From the NCBI RefSeq assembly GCF_000699445.3, contig NC_067198.1, positions 43,579,691 through 43,643,690 of the forward strand: a stretch of DNA of 64,000 nt. Direction: 5' to 3'. The notes under the pieces are model-generated. The model was not told the DNA's origin. It saw only the letters and a list, made by a program, of their open reading frames with translations, and did not search any database. Positions 32,346 to 43,772 of the stretch are shown here, piece by piece (within the stretch, counting starts at the first letter, position 1; every line of letters starts with the position of its first letter). This stretch comes from Schistosoma haematobium. Taxonomy: Eukaryota > Platyhelminthes > Trematoda > Strigeidida > Schistosomatidae. Position numbers and translations under genes: made by a program.

Positions 32346-32524
32346 AATCTTATTGACCATGAATTACTAATGTTAAGAGTAAAATAAGTTGAATTAGTTG
32401 TTCTATCTTGAAGTGCCAGTTATAGATAAATGTCCTTAGTCATCTATATATGATCTTTTCTAATTGGAATATTCCTAAATAAAGGATTGTTATTTATTTA
32501 TTTATTTATTCATTTGACAACTAA

Positions 32525-32670
32525 GATTGGAGATTGATATCATGAATGGATCAATGTTAGACCATCATTGAAAACCTGGAATCACTGGACAACCAGTATG
32601 AGTCTCAGTATGGGAATCCACAACAATGCGCATCCACACAGGATTCGAGCCCAGGACTTTTAGTTCATAG
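32525..32670 (-). mobile_element. HH-SINE-A fragment
   Basis: The tail (CATGAATGGATCAATGTTAG, CATTGAAAACCTGGAATCAC) and a decayed B box (GGATTCGAGCCC) remain. The hammerhead is scrambled. Confidence 0.65.
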
Positions 32671-33169
32671 AGAAATGAACAAATGTCTTACCATAGTTTA
32701 GAACATATCACCAGTACATATCAACTATTTAGTCAGCCAGCACATGACCTCAACCAAAAATCATTTGAAATTATTATGGATACTTTCTTTATTACTGACC
32801 TGATTAGACACCATCAATCACCAGTGTGTAATAAGAACTAAGTGAAATTCAATTTCTTGTATATGAATATTTTCATTAAGGTTACTATGTTATGTCAACT
32901 CATATTTCATGTTTTAATCTTACCATTTCTATGTTCCTCATTATAATTGAAATATTTCAATTAAATGTCATTGTAATGATTGCTTATGAAAAACTGTTTT
33001 GTCATTGATTATTATTATTATGATAATGATCATTACGATTTCTACCCTCTACCATTATAAGATTTTATTACCTTGATTGATTAATCAACAACTAGTACTC
33101 ATTCCAATTCGTGCTAAATACTACTTATCGGTGTGAAGTGTTGAAAATTATTAAGTTTTGATTGATTGA
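32671..33169. other. AT-rich DNA
   Basis: Nothing recognised. Confidence 0.4.
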
Positions 33170-33305
33170 TTAAAGTTAGTTTTTGATTGGAATCATGAGT
33201 CGATTGAAGTTAGACCACCATGAAAAACCTGGAAGCGCTGAACGGCCGTTTCGTCCTAGTATGGGACTCTTCAGCAGTGCCCATCCACGATCCTGCACCC
33301 TGCGA
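33170..33305 (-). mobile_element. HH-SINE-A 3' half with intact hammerhead
   Basis: Tail and hammerhead are present. The tRNA-like head is cut off at about 33305, leaving only CCTGCACCCTGCGAGAG. Confidence 0.8.
33235..33280 (-). ncRNA. Hammerhead ribozyme, core intact (HH-SINE-A)
   Basis: Core CTGAAGA, stem II GTCC with GGAC, GAAA, self-complementary stem III ACGGCCGT, cleavage triplet GTT (allowed but usually slower than GTC), stem I GCACTG with CAGCGC (one mismatch). Confidence 0.68.
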
Positions 33306-33399
33306 GAGTTAGTTTTATTTGTTATAGCAGCTCAATTATCACATTTTGTATAAAATCCTCCTGTGAACAGATCATATCTTAGTATTAAGCACTAAAGTT

Positions 33400-33545
33400 G
33401 ATGCCGTGACCTTGAAACCTCTCAAATCCTTCTGATTGGTTAGTCGATAAATTATAATCTCGCCATCTTAGTCCATAATACACAATGAATGAGATGGGGT
33501 ATGTAGATATATATACACAAAAGAGATATCTAAGACGAGTGCTTA
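33400..33545 (+). repeat. Rep5 partial copy 3
   Basis: TTCTGATTGGTTAGTCGATA and AATTATAATCTCGCCATC match the other Rep5 copies. Confidence 0.45.
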
Positions 33546-33689
33546 TAATATTATTGTTAATACAAATGATTGGATAAAGTAAAGGTTAACCTCAAATTAG
33601 TAGATGATATACAATTTTCCTTATTCACACTAGATTCTTCTTATCATTATTGTTATTATTATCAATACGCTTATAGTGAAAAATATCAG

Positions 33690-33870
33690 AAGAGTTTTTG
33701 TGGATATTATGGACCACCTGAAGACAATGGAGGATGTGTTGCTCAATTTTGTAGATTGGTTGAATTTAGACATTAACACCGTTGGATACCGGTTCAGTGG
33801 TCTAGAGGTTGAGCGTTCGTTCAGGAGGTGGGATCACCATAGAAAACCTGGAATCACTGGACAGCTGTTT
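33690..33870. mobile_element. HH-SINE-A composite
   Basis: Plus-strand 5' module and head (AGACATTAACACCGTTGGAT, CAGTGGTCTAGAGGTTGAGC) break off at about 33825 and continue as minus-strand tail (CACCATAGAAAACCTGGAAT). Confidence 0.7.
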
Positions 33871-33964
33871 ATCTTTGTCGAATGAATAATAATGAATATA
33901 AGTGAAATGAATTTTCCGTATGTATGTTTTAAACTAACCATTTTTTTAATCATTACCCGAGCTC

Positions 33965-34070
33965 CCAACTTTGGGGAAATTTTGGGGATTTCCCCAGGTC
34001 TGGGGAAATTTCGGGGTTTTTGTGCCATTTCCCCAAAATTTCCCCATAATATGCCAAATTCTCCCCGAAA
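33965..34070. repeat. G4/C4-run inverted repeat
   Basis: GGGGAAATTTTGGGG (33973-33987) and its exact reverse complement (34031-34045) are separated by 43 bases. The plus strand has four GGGG runs (33973, 33984, 34002, 34013), and CCCC runs occur at 33992, 34031, 34042 and 34063. The stretch can form a hairpin on either strand and might form a G-quadruplex with long loops. The overlapping frames of 60 and 64 residues come from this pattern. Confidence 0.85.
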
Positions 34071-34494
34071 TTAGCAGCTTGGGTAGGGCGAAGGTTTTAT
34101 AAAGATAGTTCAATTTTTTTTAATTTTCGACAAACAACACAACAATTGTAGAACCATTGAAAACTAAAAAGCAAAAAAACACAAGTGTGTGTGTGTGTTT
34201 TTCTCTTGTAGTCTGAAACATCCCAATAGGGAATTATCATAATCCTATTGGGAAAGTAAACTCATGAATTTCAGATAATGCTTTCAGCAAATGATCTTAC
34301 CTTTCACCGACTAAACAATGTCACTGGTAATATCTGTCCGTCCCAACAATCACAGCTGCTTGTTGAAATCTGTCTTAAAGATAAATATTAGTAAGTATAC
34401 GTTCATCAATATTAAAATGAAAGAGGCTGTTGAAATTAAAGAATTTTGAAACAGCTGTTCAGTTTATTTTATGTTTTAACGATTCTATAATTCA

Positions 34495-34675
34495 TATCAG
34501 AAGGGGTTTTGTGGAGATTTAAGTAATTTCAATAATTGAGATCTTGAGTCAATTGAAGCTAGACAACCATGGAAAACCTGAAAGCACTGGACAACTGTTT
34601 CGTTCTATTATGGGACTCCGCAGCAGTGCTCATCCACGACCCCGCCTCGCGTAATTCGAACCCAAGACCTATAAT
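34495..34675 (-). mobile_element. HH-SINE-A copy, core broken
   Basis: Begins with the outer terminal sequence ATATCAGAAGGGGTTTTGTG. The core reads CTGCGGA (A6 lost). Confidence 0.78.
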
Positions 34676-36194
34676 TTATATGAGAGCTAGAAATATACGG
34701 TAGAATGATTTAAAAAAAATACTAAATGATAACAAGAAACGAAGATGTTATGATTTCACATTCTATTTACCGTAAGACTTTATGCATGGAGCAACAGTTT
34801 CACACTACAAGAACTTTTGTTCAATCTTATATCAAGGAAGCCCGGTCAGAAATTAGTTATTGAAACTAAACAGATTATGATACTATCTATAACTAATAAG
34901 AAACTATTTTGTGAATTTAAGTCATAAATGGTTATGTCTTGAAGGTTATAAATAAGAATTCTTAGTCAATAGATGGGATGCGACAACAGGCCACTATCTC
35001 GAAAGATAATATATTCGTCATATTTCGATTCAGATTGGCAATCGACAGTACATTAAATAGACATCAACTAAAATTATTCTGTAGATCACCAACGTAGATG
35101 ATCTATGTCCTCCCAGGTGAGAAATATAAACTGAGGGTAAGAGTGGGTGCTTTTTGTGTGAAAGTTTATCAAGTGACCTCTGGGGATCTAGCATCCCCAA
35201 CAAGTAATCAAGTTGTGTGAATATGTTATTTGATGAGGGAAATGTCGTCAGGTTAGTTATGGTCATAATGATGAGAAATTTGTGTGAATGTGCAAACTAA
35301 CGATGAGGCAGGGCAGAGGAAAACATAAAAGGTGTATTTATGGTGTGATCCAATAGAAGGTCATCATAAACAGAGAGGCTGAATATGTCTCTTTCGGATA
35401 AACAGGTTTGGTTTGATGGAGTTGATCTCTATTAAAGAAGCATAATCTTACTATTTTAAGTAGATTTTTCACAACTTGTTATTTATTGAGGAGGGTCCTT
35501 CTTTTTTAATGTAACTTTCACTGTCTACCAAGTGAGAATGGATAGTTGCGTCGATAGATTTAGTGACTCCCTTTCTTTAATATTTGGATACATGTTCACG
35601 AGCACTCAAGGATAAGATTCCCTGAGTAACTATCTCCATGGAAGCTGTTGACTTGGCAAACACGTAGAAGAGTACATCACCAGTATCTTATCCTCGACCC
35701 GTTATGAGAAGATGACATACAACTTATTAACGTTAAGTTTACCTTCAATAGATGCAAGTCGAAGTTTTGAAATATCTGTTGCCTACCATGACAATTTTAC
35801 AATCAGTGCCTAGATAAAAGAGTACCTCAGCCACAGTCCTAGTATTTGTCCTATTTTCCTGTTCGATCGAATACTTTGTGATAAAGTATGGTTGGATATT
35901 ATCTATTTAACAATGTGCTATTTAGTTTATACATTTCTTAATTCACACTATCTTCATAATATAGTAATCTGATTCTATAATTGAGAAATTTAACCTGATG
36001 TATTTTCTACTAAAACAATATAAAGCTATGGAAATTGATATTACCAATAAGTCTGTATATTCTTTCAAAAATGATTCCAATTTATAGATTGATTAATCGT
36101 TACGGAAGAGGAAAGTACCAAGAAAAGGTATACCATTTTCATGTTTTTCTCTATATGATGAATTTATTAGCAAAATAAATATCACTGAAACAAT
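34676..36194. other. Mostly unique DNA, possibly with a decayed coding repeat
   Basis: 35030-35890 is less AT-rich and has minus-strand frames (78 residues at 35266-35030, and a broken frame around 35880-35500), but no recognisable motif. I cannot tell a decayed retroelement from chance frames. Confidence 0.3.
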
Positions 36195-36475
36195 TCAATA
36201 ATCATGAGCTGGTTGAAGCTAGACCACCATGGAAAACCTGGAAGCACTGGACGGCTGTTTCGTCCTATTGTGGGACTCTTCAGCAGTATGCATCCACGAT
36301 CCCGCCGCCCCGCGAGATTCGAACCCAGGACCTATCAGTCTCGCGCCAGGCGCTTAACCAACTAGACTAGTGGGCCGGCATCCAACGGTGTTAATGTCTA
36401 ATTTCAATGGTCTAGCTTCAATTGAATCATAATTTCAATCAGTGAAATTTCTAAAATCTCCACAAAACCCCTTTT
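36195..36475. mobile_element. HH-SINE-A copy with intact hammerhead and inverted 3' tail
   Basis: Minus-strand tail, hammerhead and head with a good B box (GATTCGAACCC in plus orientation) are followed by the inverted tail (CTAGCTTCAATTGAATCATA ... CTCCACAAAACCCCTTTT). Confidence 0.82.
36244..36289 (-). ncRNA. Hammerhead ribozyme, core intact (HH-SINE-A)
   Basis: Core CTGAAGA, stem II GTCC with GGAC, GAAA, cleavage triplet GTC, stem I ATACTG with CAGTGC (four pairs plus G-U), stem III ACAGCCGT with one mismatch. Confidence 0.68.
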
Positions 36476-36699
36476 GACAATAGATAATTATAAAGAAAAT
36501 AATCTAACACTTGAAATAACCAAATAGTTAAAGTAAATAATAAATAAATAAACTGAAATAATAGTGAATAGAGATTCAAATGAAAATGTTTAAATTCCTA
36601 TCTTACTACTTATTTGATTCAATTAGTTATATGTATTTATTTATGTTTACAATGTTTGAGTTTTCCCAAGTCTAAGAAATGTACATGGATACTATCTAG

Positions 36700-36730
<31 letters not shown>

Positions 36731-37147
36731 CGTTACTCTCTCTTCATTTCACACGTTCGCTTATTCGCTAGCTTACTCTCATACACACACACACACGTAC
36801 ACACAAACATTCAAGAATGTATTTGTTATGTAAATAAAAATAAATTTATCTCAAGTATTAGTTAAGTACTTCGGATAAACGATTTACTATTTACTTGTTT
36901 ACTCTTTCTTTTTTTCTATTTCTTTACTTTCTTTTTTCCTCTTCATTTTTCAATCTTTTCAAATCTAGTTGAATTCAAGAATCAAAATTCTCTATAAAAT
37001 GGAATTCAACTAATAAAATTGAATTTTGTAATTTGAGTTAACTATCTTAATGTATGAATTGGTTTGTCACTGTTCAATTCTTCAAGAATAAATAACATAC
37101 GTGAATGGATATATATGTATATCTAATAAGCAGAGTTCGGGGAAAAG
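36476..37147. repeat. AT-rich DNA with (CT)n and (CA)n runs
   Basis: A CT run at about 36701-36726 and a CACACACA run at about 36784-36796. The 83-residue plus frame over them is repeat-derived. Confidence 0.7.
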
Positions 37148-37690
37148 TTACTTAATTACTTACGCCTGTTACTCCTCATGAAAGAGCATAGACCGCCCAT
37201 CAGCACTCGCCATCCAATTCTATCTTGGGCAATCGTTTCCAGTTCCTTCCAGTTGTTATTCATTCTTTTCATATCTGATTCTATTTCACGATGTAATGTG
37301 TTCATTGGCCTTCCGCTTTTCCGCTTCAATTAAGGATTCCAAGTTATCGCTTGCCTCGTGTTGCAGTTAGGTGATTTCCGTAATGTATGTTCTATCCACT
37401 TACATTGTCTTTTTCTAATTTCCTGCTCAGTTAGAAGTTGGTTTGTCCTCTCCCACAGTAGGTTGTTGCTGATGATATCCGATAGATATGGTAGAAACGT
37501 CTGGACGTTCGTATTGAAGAATCTGACTTCGATGTTGGCTTGCAAACAGTTGTTTTGAGTTCCATATATTGTTTAATTGTAGGAATACTGTCCTTCTTTT
37601 AACCATTCTTGTCTTTACGTCTGCATCTGATCCTCCACGTTTATCGATGATGCTGCTGATCAGCTACGTGAATGATTTCACATCCTTCAA
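37148..37690 (-). pseudogene. RTE retrotransposon 3' coding end, decayed
   Basis: On the minus strand: DVKSF(T)-like start near 37690, DERGGSDADVK-like remnants, then 37545-37330 with [20 protein letters not shown] followed by [10 protein letters not shown], and a decayed RKSGRP-type region ending in the TTACTTAATTACTTAC tail. Frameshifts and a stop after TWNP show decay. Plus-strand frames here are antisense shadows. Confidence 0.75.
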
Positions 37691-37879
37691 ACATCTATCA
37701 AATAATAATCTTTTCATTGAACAAAAATTTCTAATTTCAATAGACTTTTATAACTATGAGGTATTTAACAAGCAAACTAGCAACAATGAAGAAATCATGT
37801 CTGATCAATTTAGTCAGAGCAAAATTGTGAGTTCGAGGATTGTCCACACGAATGTCGTCAGTGTGGAAATGAGAATTAT

Positions 37880-38116
<237 letters not shown>

Positions 38117-38117
<1 letters not shown>

Positions 38118-38859
38118 CTTTAGTCTTAGTGATTGATAGACATTTATAAAATGTTCTCCATTATTTGACATTAAATTTCTGATAACATATCACTGTACTT
38201 ATAATGATTTTTTTCTGTTTCTATTTAAATTTTATAGTTGTCAACATATATATTAACGTATAGTCTAATAGCCAAATAAGCATAATGAAAACAATCATAA
38301 TACTGTTTGCTTTCAGACATTTAATGTACAATTTACATCAAGTACATAAATAGTGAAAACAAAACAAAAAAAGGAATCTAATTGATTGATGATTGAACTA
38401 GGACATATATATATATATATATATTTTTCGTATTTGACTGAAGATTATTCTGATGAATTATAATGTTGATTTGTTCTTTTTTCTCTTTTCTCTTTTTATT
38501 TTTTCTCTTTTTCTCTCTCCTTTTTGTTTTCTTCGACGCATTATGTTATCATTAGGTTGAAATTTATTTTGTTCTATTTTTGATAGATTACTTAAAATTA
38601 GATTTAAACTTTAGAGAAAACAAACAAACAAACAAAATAAACAAATAAATAGTCACTTCAAACGACAAATTAAGTTTCATTGTCTAATATTGAACTAAAT
38701 TGACAAATGTCATTAGAAATGGTATATTTATTATCAATATAGACTATTAAGTCTGATATTTATATTACAATGACTACAAAATTTGTATTTGAGTTATAGA
38801 TCTGGATGTAAAGAAGAGAATTGGCAAAGGAAGGATAATATTTCTACAATGAAACAATA
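38117..38859. other. AT-rich DNA
   Basis: Includes an AT run near 38406 and CTTTTTCTC-rich sequence at 38480-38530. Nothing coding. Confidence 0.5.
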
Positions 38860-39338
38860 GATGGAATTGAAAACAATTGTCTGTAAGTCAATATCAAAGT
38901 GAGAATCTTCAATATGAACATCGAGATAGTTCTATTGTATGGAGATGAAATGTGGTGAACTATCACAACAATCATCATCAAGAAGGTAAAAGTATTTATC
39001 AACAATTTTCTACACAAGATATTCAATATCCTTTAATCGGATGGAATCAGTAACAACCTACTATGGTGGGAGAGAAGAAAATTAGGAAAAGACGATATAA
39101 GTGGATAGGACATACATTATGGAAGTCATCAAACTGCATCACGAAGTAAGCTGATTGGAAATAGAGAAATGAAAGACCAAGGAACATATTGTGTCGGTAA
39201 TTGGAATCAGACATGAAAAGTATTAATAGCAACTGGAAATAACTGGAAAAGATTGTCTAGGACAAAGTTGGATGGATATTGCTGGTGGATAGCCTGTACT
39301 CCTACATGAAGGGTAACATGTGTAAGTAAGTAAAAGTA
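38860..39338 (+). pseudogene. RTE retrotransposon 3' end, decayed
   Basis: The plus strand carries the same late coding region as 48240-48735 (CAACCTACTATGGTGGGAGA, AGTGGATAGGACATACATTA) and ends with GTAAGTAAGTAAAAG. Compared with the 47805 copy it lacks the CAAACCAGCTTCCAGC segment. Stops are frequent. The minus frames at 38844-39232 are antisense. Confidence 0.7.
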
Positions 39339-39589
39339 TAGTCGAAAATCAAGGTATACTCTTGGAGTGCATAGATTTTAAAAAGCAGTAACAAATGTCA
39401 ACCAAGAAAAACTACAAACATTTACTAAACAATTTTAACTCTTTTCAAATTTACCCCACTTAATTATTTGGACCGTAAAGGATTCAATATATTTAGTCCG
39501 CTGAATACCATTATGAAATTTCTATAACGTATTGAGAAGACTGAGTGTAGATAAAATATGGTGTAATTAGAAGACGAAGATTATCAGAC

Positions 39590-39925
39590 CTATGTCATAT
39601 ATTAACGCAATAAATTTCGAACAATCTGTGTGTGGTCACATATACATAGGGAGGAGTAATAGTGATCTCAAAATGTGAACATGTGTGAACATGATTGCAG
39701 GAACAAATAAAATCAAACGATCTAATAAGAGTAGAAGATAAACATTCATGATACTCTATTGTCAAACACATAGTTGAAACAGGACATAAGATTGATCTTA
39801 ACTCAACTCTTGTGATGTTGTACAAAAGTGTAAAAGGGCGTATACCAAGGTTTATTGAAGCCGTAGTCATACGAAAATTCAAACAGTTTGTTCTCAGCTT
39901 AAACCTACCCTGGGAATATTAACTT
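39590..39925 (+). pseudogene. Penelope-like element, GIY-YIG and C-terminal fragment
   Basis: About 39634 reads GHIYIGRSNSDLKM, matching the YIG end of a GIY-YIG endonuclease. After a frameshift, 39770-39922 reads HIVETGHKIDLNSTLVMLYK, then VKGRIPRFIEAVVIRKFKQF and VLSLNLPWEY followed by TAA at 39920-39922. This is the conserved C-terminal layout of the Penelope copy at 52626-52860 (EHLINYGHIA..., VEALPIYQIKSK, VQKTICPISQPS). Only the 3' end is present. The minus frame at 39882-39595 is a shadow. Confidence 0.7.
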
Positions 39926-40150
39926 AATATACACAGTGATGAGGTTTCAAATTGTTTTCACATTATTATTTACTTCATTATCCTTAACTTCTCTTACCCT
40001 CCATTTCTAGTTTAGTTGACCTTTTATTTTTATATACAGATGTTTTTGACATGTGTACGTTTGATCAGATTGTTCAAAGTGTATTGAGCTAATATATCAC
40101 ATGGTTCTGACAATGTTCGTCTTCTAACCATACTATCGAAATTCATTAAA
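39926..40150 (+). repeat. Penelope 3' untranslated region, copy 1
   Basis: TCTTACCCTCCATTTCTAGT, GTTGACCTTTTATTTTTATA and ATACTATCGAAATTCATTAA recur at 40565-40745. Confidence 0.65.
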
Positions 40151-40564
40151 ACGAGGCTAATTGCATGAAATTATTGGTTTTAATATGGTAATTATTGGTT
40201 ACTGATTTCTGAAAGGTGATATAACGTGTAAATATTTTTCGGCTAATCATCTTTTTCCCAAACTTTGAACGTTGTCAAGGACAATAACAACGTTTTCCTG
40301 AGTACGTTAAATCTGGTAGCGTTCCAATCGCAACAGTGTTCCTTAACACATGAGCACATATTTTCAAAAACAAGTTAACCAATCACTTTCAAACCATTTT
40401 TAACCACACCCAAGAAGTCTTCATTGCTAGCGGTCAGGAATCACAATAGACATGCAATAAATGTCAGCCAAACCTACAAATCCACCAACGATAGTGGAAA
40501 GGACCATAAAGATCAATCTTATAATAGGTCGAAAACTCTCGTAAGAAAGTGCACGAGGAAAGAC
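40151..40564. other. Sequence between duplicated 3' ends
   Basis: AT-rich to about 40380; then 40425-40564 is more balanced and may belong to the second Penelope 3' copy. No motif could be read. Confidence 0.35.
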
Positions 40565-40745
40565 TTGTTTCCTCTTACCCTCCCTTTCTAATCTAGTTGA
40601 CCTTTTATTTTTATATATCAATGTTCTAAACAAGTATATGTGTGACCGGATTGTTCGAAATGTATTGCGCTAATAAATTATCTCATAGTATTGATCATCT
40701 TCATCTTCTTATTACACTATCGAAATTTATCAAAATATGGTATGC
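40565..40745 (+). repeat. Penelope 3' untranslated region, copy 2
   Basis: The same ordered blocks as 39990-40150 (TCTTACCCTCCCTTTCTAAT, GTTGACCTTTTATTTTTATA, TATTGCGCTAAT). It indicates two partial insertions or a local duplication. Confidence 0.65.
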
Positions 40746-40846
40746 CTATGAAACATTTCGAACAGTCTGATCAGACATCTACTTTTCACTGGCAACCAGA
40801 AAAAATGTCTGTCAAGTATTTCTTTCAGTTAATTCATATAATATCA

Positions 40847-41022
40847 GAAGGGTTTTTGTGGATATTATAGTTGAGATCATGATTTAATTAAAGCTAGACT
40901 ACCATGGAAAACCTGAAAGCATTGGATAGCTGTTTCGTCCTCCTATTATGGGACTCATGAATTCAACCATTGAAATTATTATAATATCCACTATAACCCT
41001 TCTTTGATATAGAAGTTACTCA
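40847..41022. mobile_element. Miniature fold-back derivative of HH-SINE-A
   Basis: The left end ATATCAGAAGGGTTTTTGTG and right end CCCTTCTTTGATATA are inverted. Inside, a tail fragment (CTAGACTACCATGGAAAACC) runs into a truncated hammerhead (GTTTCGTCC...GGGACTC) and then the inverted tail. The tRNA head is missing. The element is about 175 bp. Confidence 0.75.
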
Positions 41023-41224
41023 TCCAAATATGAATAGTGTAATGGTAATGGAATAATACAAATCATTGTTATTCAATGAATCTTTCTTATATATATGTAA
41101 TTAATAGATTTGAGTAATTATTTACACAGGATAAAAACGTTTGACATACATGATAACTCCTAACTAGTTCTGACATGATATATCTTGTCAATTGAACACT
41201 ACTCCTTAATATCTAGTCGTCAAT

Positions 41225-41370
41225 GATGGTAATGTCGGAATCGATTATCACTTATACTTGTAAAACAAGGGATCACTACAATTCCCACGACGTGAAAGTA
41301 AGAACACAGAGACTGATATAACTGATGATTTATTAACCCCAAAACACGACAACAACGACTGTAATTAAAA
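41225..41370 (-). repeat. LTR4, LTR-like repeat, copy 1 (reverse)
   Basis: The reverse complement matches 58150-58285: GTTTTGGGGTTAATAAATCA, CTTGTTTTACAAGTATAAGT and GATAATCGATTCC. The TTAATAAAT block could be an LTR poly(A) signal. Confidence 0.5.
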
Positions 41371-42137
41371 ATAAATTCATTTATTTATTGATTCGTATAC
41401 ACATTTTGATTAATAATTAGAATATAATCACATATATGAAAAATGCCCACAGTTATAACAATCAACGTAGAATCAAGGTAGATTGTGGAAATGGTGTGTG
41501 TTCTAAATGCGACTCACCAACTTTATAGAGAACACTTTTTCCTATATCTAACTCCAATAAAATAGTATCCCGTTAACTGAGTATTTAAGGCAGGCTGAAT
41601 CCCCTAGTAGAATTCTAGATTTACTCGAGATTATTCAAAAGCCTGAATACCAATTACAGAGATAGTTTATTGTTAAGGATTGATAAAATCTGCAAAGCGT
41701 ACAAGAAGCAAGCACACAGGGGAACCAAGAGTGTGTGTTTGTGTCAGTGTTAAAAATCCATATCTATATTTATATGTGTTAATCAAGTATGGATAAATTA
41801 TTGATTATCTGTGTATTACAACCAATGGGAGAATAGATTGAAAATGGACATGTGCTCAATCATACTCACACAAAAATTTACATGGTGGATCAAGTGTCTA
41901 AACTACAGTGAGCAGATAAATAATACAACAGTTGAATGGGCTTAGTACAACATAATTAGTGAAACCATAGTAAGATAAATAGATTATTAAATAATTAAAA
42001 CAAAAACTCTAATCATCCATTTAAATGATAAAACGCCATAGTAACTTAATTTAATTTACAGTTACTAACCATTATAGAAACATTAAAACAAACTATAGGG
42101 TTAGGTAACACAAAACAAACAGAGAAATCTGAAATCA
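41371..42137. other. AT-rich DNA
   Basis: Nothing recognised. Confidence 0.45.
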
Positions 42138-42475
42138 TTCATAGTTGATCACTTTGGGACTTGAATTCAGTACCGTTCACTTGAAACGGTATCACGTTGT
42201 CTATTTAGCCATTGAGTCCTGATAGCCACTTACAGTCTTAAACATCAATGAGAAGATTTAAGTAAACAATACCAATTAAATTTAAGCTTCACCATATTGC
42301 ACAAACAAGTGGTTATTTGAACTCAGTAGCTAAGTGAATAATGTAATGGTGTTTGAAGTAGACGGTACTGGGTTCGAGTCTGGGAGTGAACATCAACTCA
42401 GTTGATGAGGCCCGAAATAGGTTGAAACGCATATTCTGGATTCTACTGTTAGCCACCGTTACTCATATTTGCTTA
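42138..42475. mobile_element. Smα-like inverted composite
   Basis: 42138-42235 is minus strand (head and B-box region). 42236-42475 is plus strand and includes the B box GGGTTCGAGTCTGGG and a hammerhead with core TTGATGA (C3 lost), plus GAAAC. Confidence 0.75.
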
Positions 42476-42611
42476 TTTCTGAAAGAGTTACTTTACTATA
42501 ATCATAACACTATAATTAATAAAAATGTAGCGTAATTTTCAAACACTTTTTTTATCTGACACAATGACTTTAAATACCATAGATAAGGAATAACTGTATT
42601 ACATTCCTTTT

Positions 42612-43015
42612 TATTGAAATCATGAGTCAATTGAAGCTAGATCATCATGGAAAACCTGGAAGCGCTGGATGGCCGTTTCGTCCTAGTATGGGACTCCTCA
42701 GTAGTGCGCATCCATGTTCCCGCACCCCTCGAGATTCGAACACAGGACCTATCAGCCCCGCGCCAGGTGCTTAACAAACTAGACCACTGAGCTGGCATCC
42801 AACGGTGTTATTGTCTAACATTAACCAATCCATGAAATTGCGCGACCATCTTCCATTGTACTGAGGTAGACACCTTTTTCTACCCGACACGGATTAGCTC
42901 AACTGGTCACGGTTTCTGACCAGAACTCCGAGAATTTTCTCACGAAGCTAGTCACTAGTGAGCACATGGTTTCAATCAAAAACTTAACAATCTCCACAAC
43001 ACCTAAACTGTATTA
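42612..43015. mobile_element. HH-SINE-A element with inverted ends
   Basis: Minus-strand tail, hammerhead, head and the CTAGTCACTAGTGAGCACAT module are followed directly by the inverted terminus (TTTCAATCAAAAACTTAACA, ATCTCCACAACACC). Confidence 0.82.
42662..42707 (-). ncRNA. Hammerhead ribozyme, core intact (HH-SINE-A)
   Basis: Core CTGAGGA, stem II GTCC with GGAC, GAAA, cleavage triplet ATC. Stem I GCACTA with CAGCGC has a mismatch at its base, so it is probably weaker than the 33235 or 4364 copies. Confidence 0.5.
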
Positions 43016-43589
43016 CATTTATTTATTTCTTCATCGTCCTATAGTTGTACTATCTCTGCATTCATTCTCTATCATATTAGTACAGACATAAATACAAAAG
43101 AATAATGTGTGTAAAGTTCATATGTTATTAGTGTTATCAAACCACTTCATAAAGACCCTTTGAATTTTGAAACAAGATATATTAATGTCAGTCAGATACA
43201 ATTAAGTTAAAGCCTGGTAAGAATACATATAAAGGTTTGAGTTGTCATAACATGAGAACATAGATGAAATTCATCGAAATAATAACAACAATAATAATGA
43301 GGTAGATTAAACACTGAGAATATTATTTAGTAAATGAGAATATTGAAATTCAATGTCTGTTGTACAATGAAGGATTAGTGCATTTTAGCCAATGTCCATA
43401 GCTTCAACTACTGACTGCATTTAATTACTCTGAGATCAACTGCGGATTTTGTATCTAAGATCATAGATCAATTTGTAGTGAATGAACATTCACACGGAGA
43501 TGATCAGTTTATTGTTTTATGCAAAATTACAGAGAGAGCTTCAATCAAATATGAAAACTATATATGAAATAGATAATTTACACATCTTT
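43016..43589. other. AT-rich DNA
   Basis: A 65-residue plus frame (43482-43679) is hydrophobic, runs into Rep3 and lacks support. Confidence 0.4.
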
Positions 43590-43772
43590 CATCAGTTATT
43601 CTTTACATGCTTTATGCTTCTTACAGTTCCGTTTTTATTACAATTACTTTTCGTTTGGCTTTCTGTTTTCTTCAATTGACTATTCTCAATCTCCTGCAGG
43701 TAAACATTACACTTCCAATCAGTGTTACATGCTACTTATATCTCCAAACATAAGTAGCATACATCAGAATTT
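43590..43772 (-). repeat. Rep3 partial copy (reverse)
   Basis: Ends in ACATGCTACTTATATCTCCA and ATAAGTAGCATACATCAG, the Rep3 palindrome end. Confidence 0.6.

Noticed and set aside
33892..34074. 60-residue frame with Gly/Pro/Phe pattern.
   Set aside because: It results from the alternating GGGG/AAATTT/CCCC inverted repeat.
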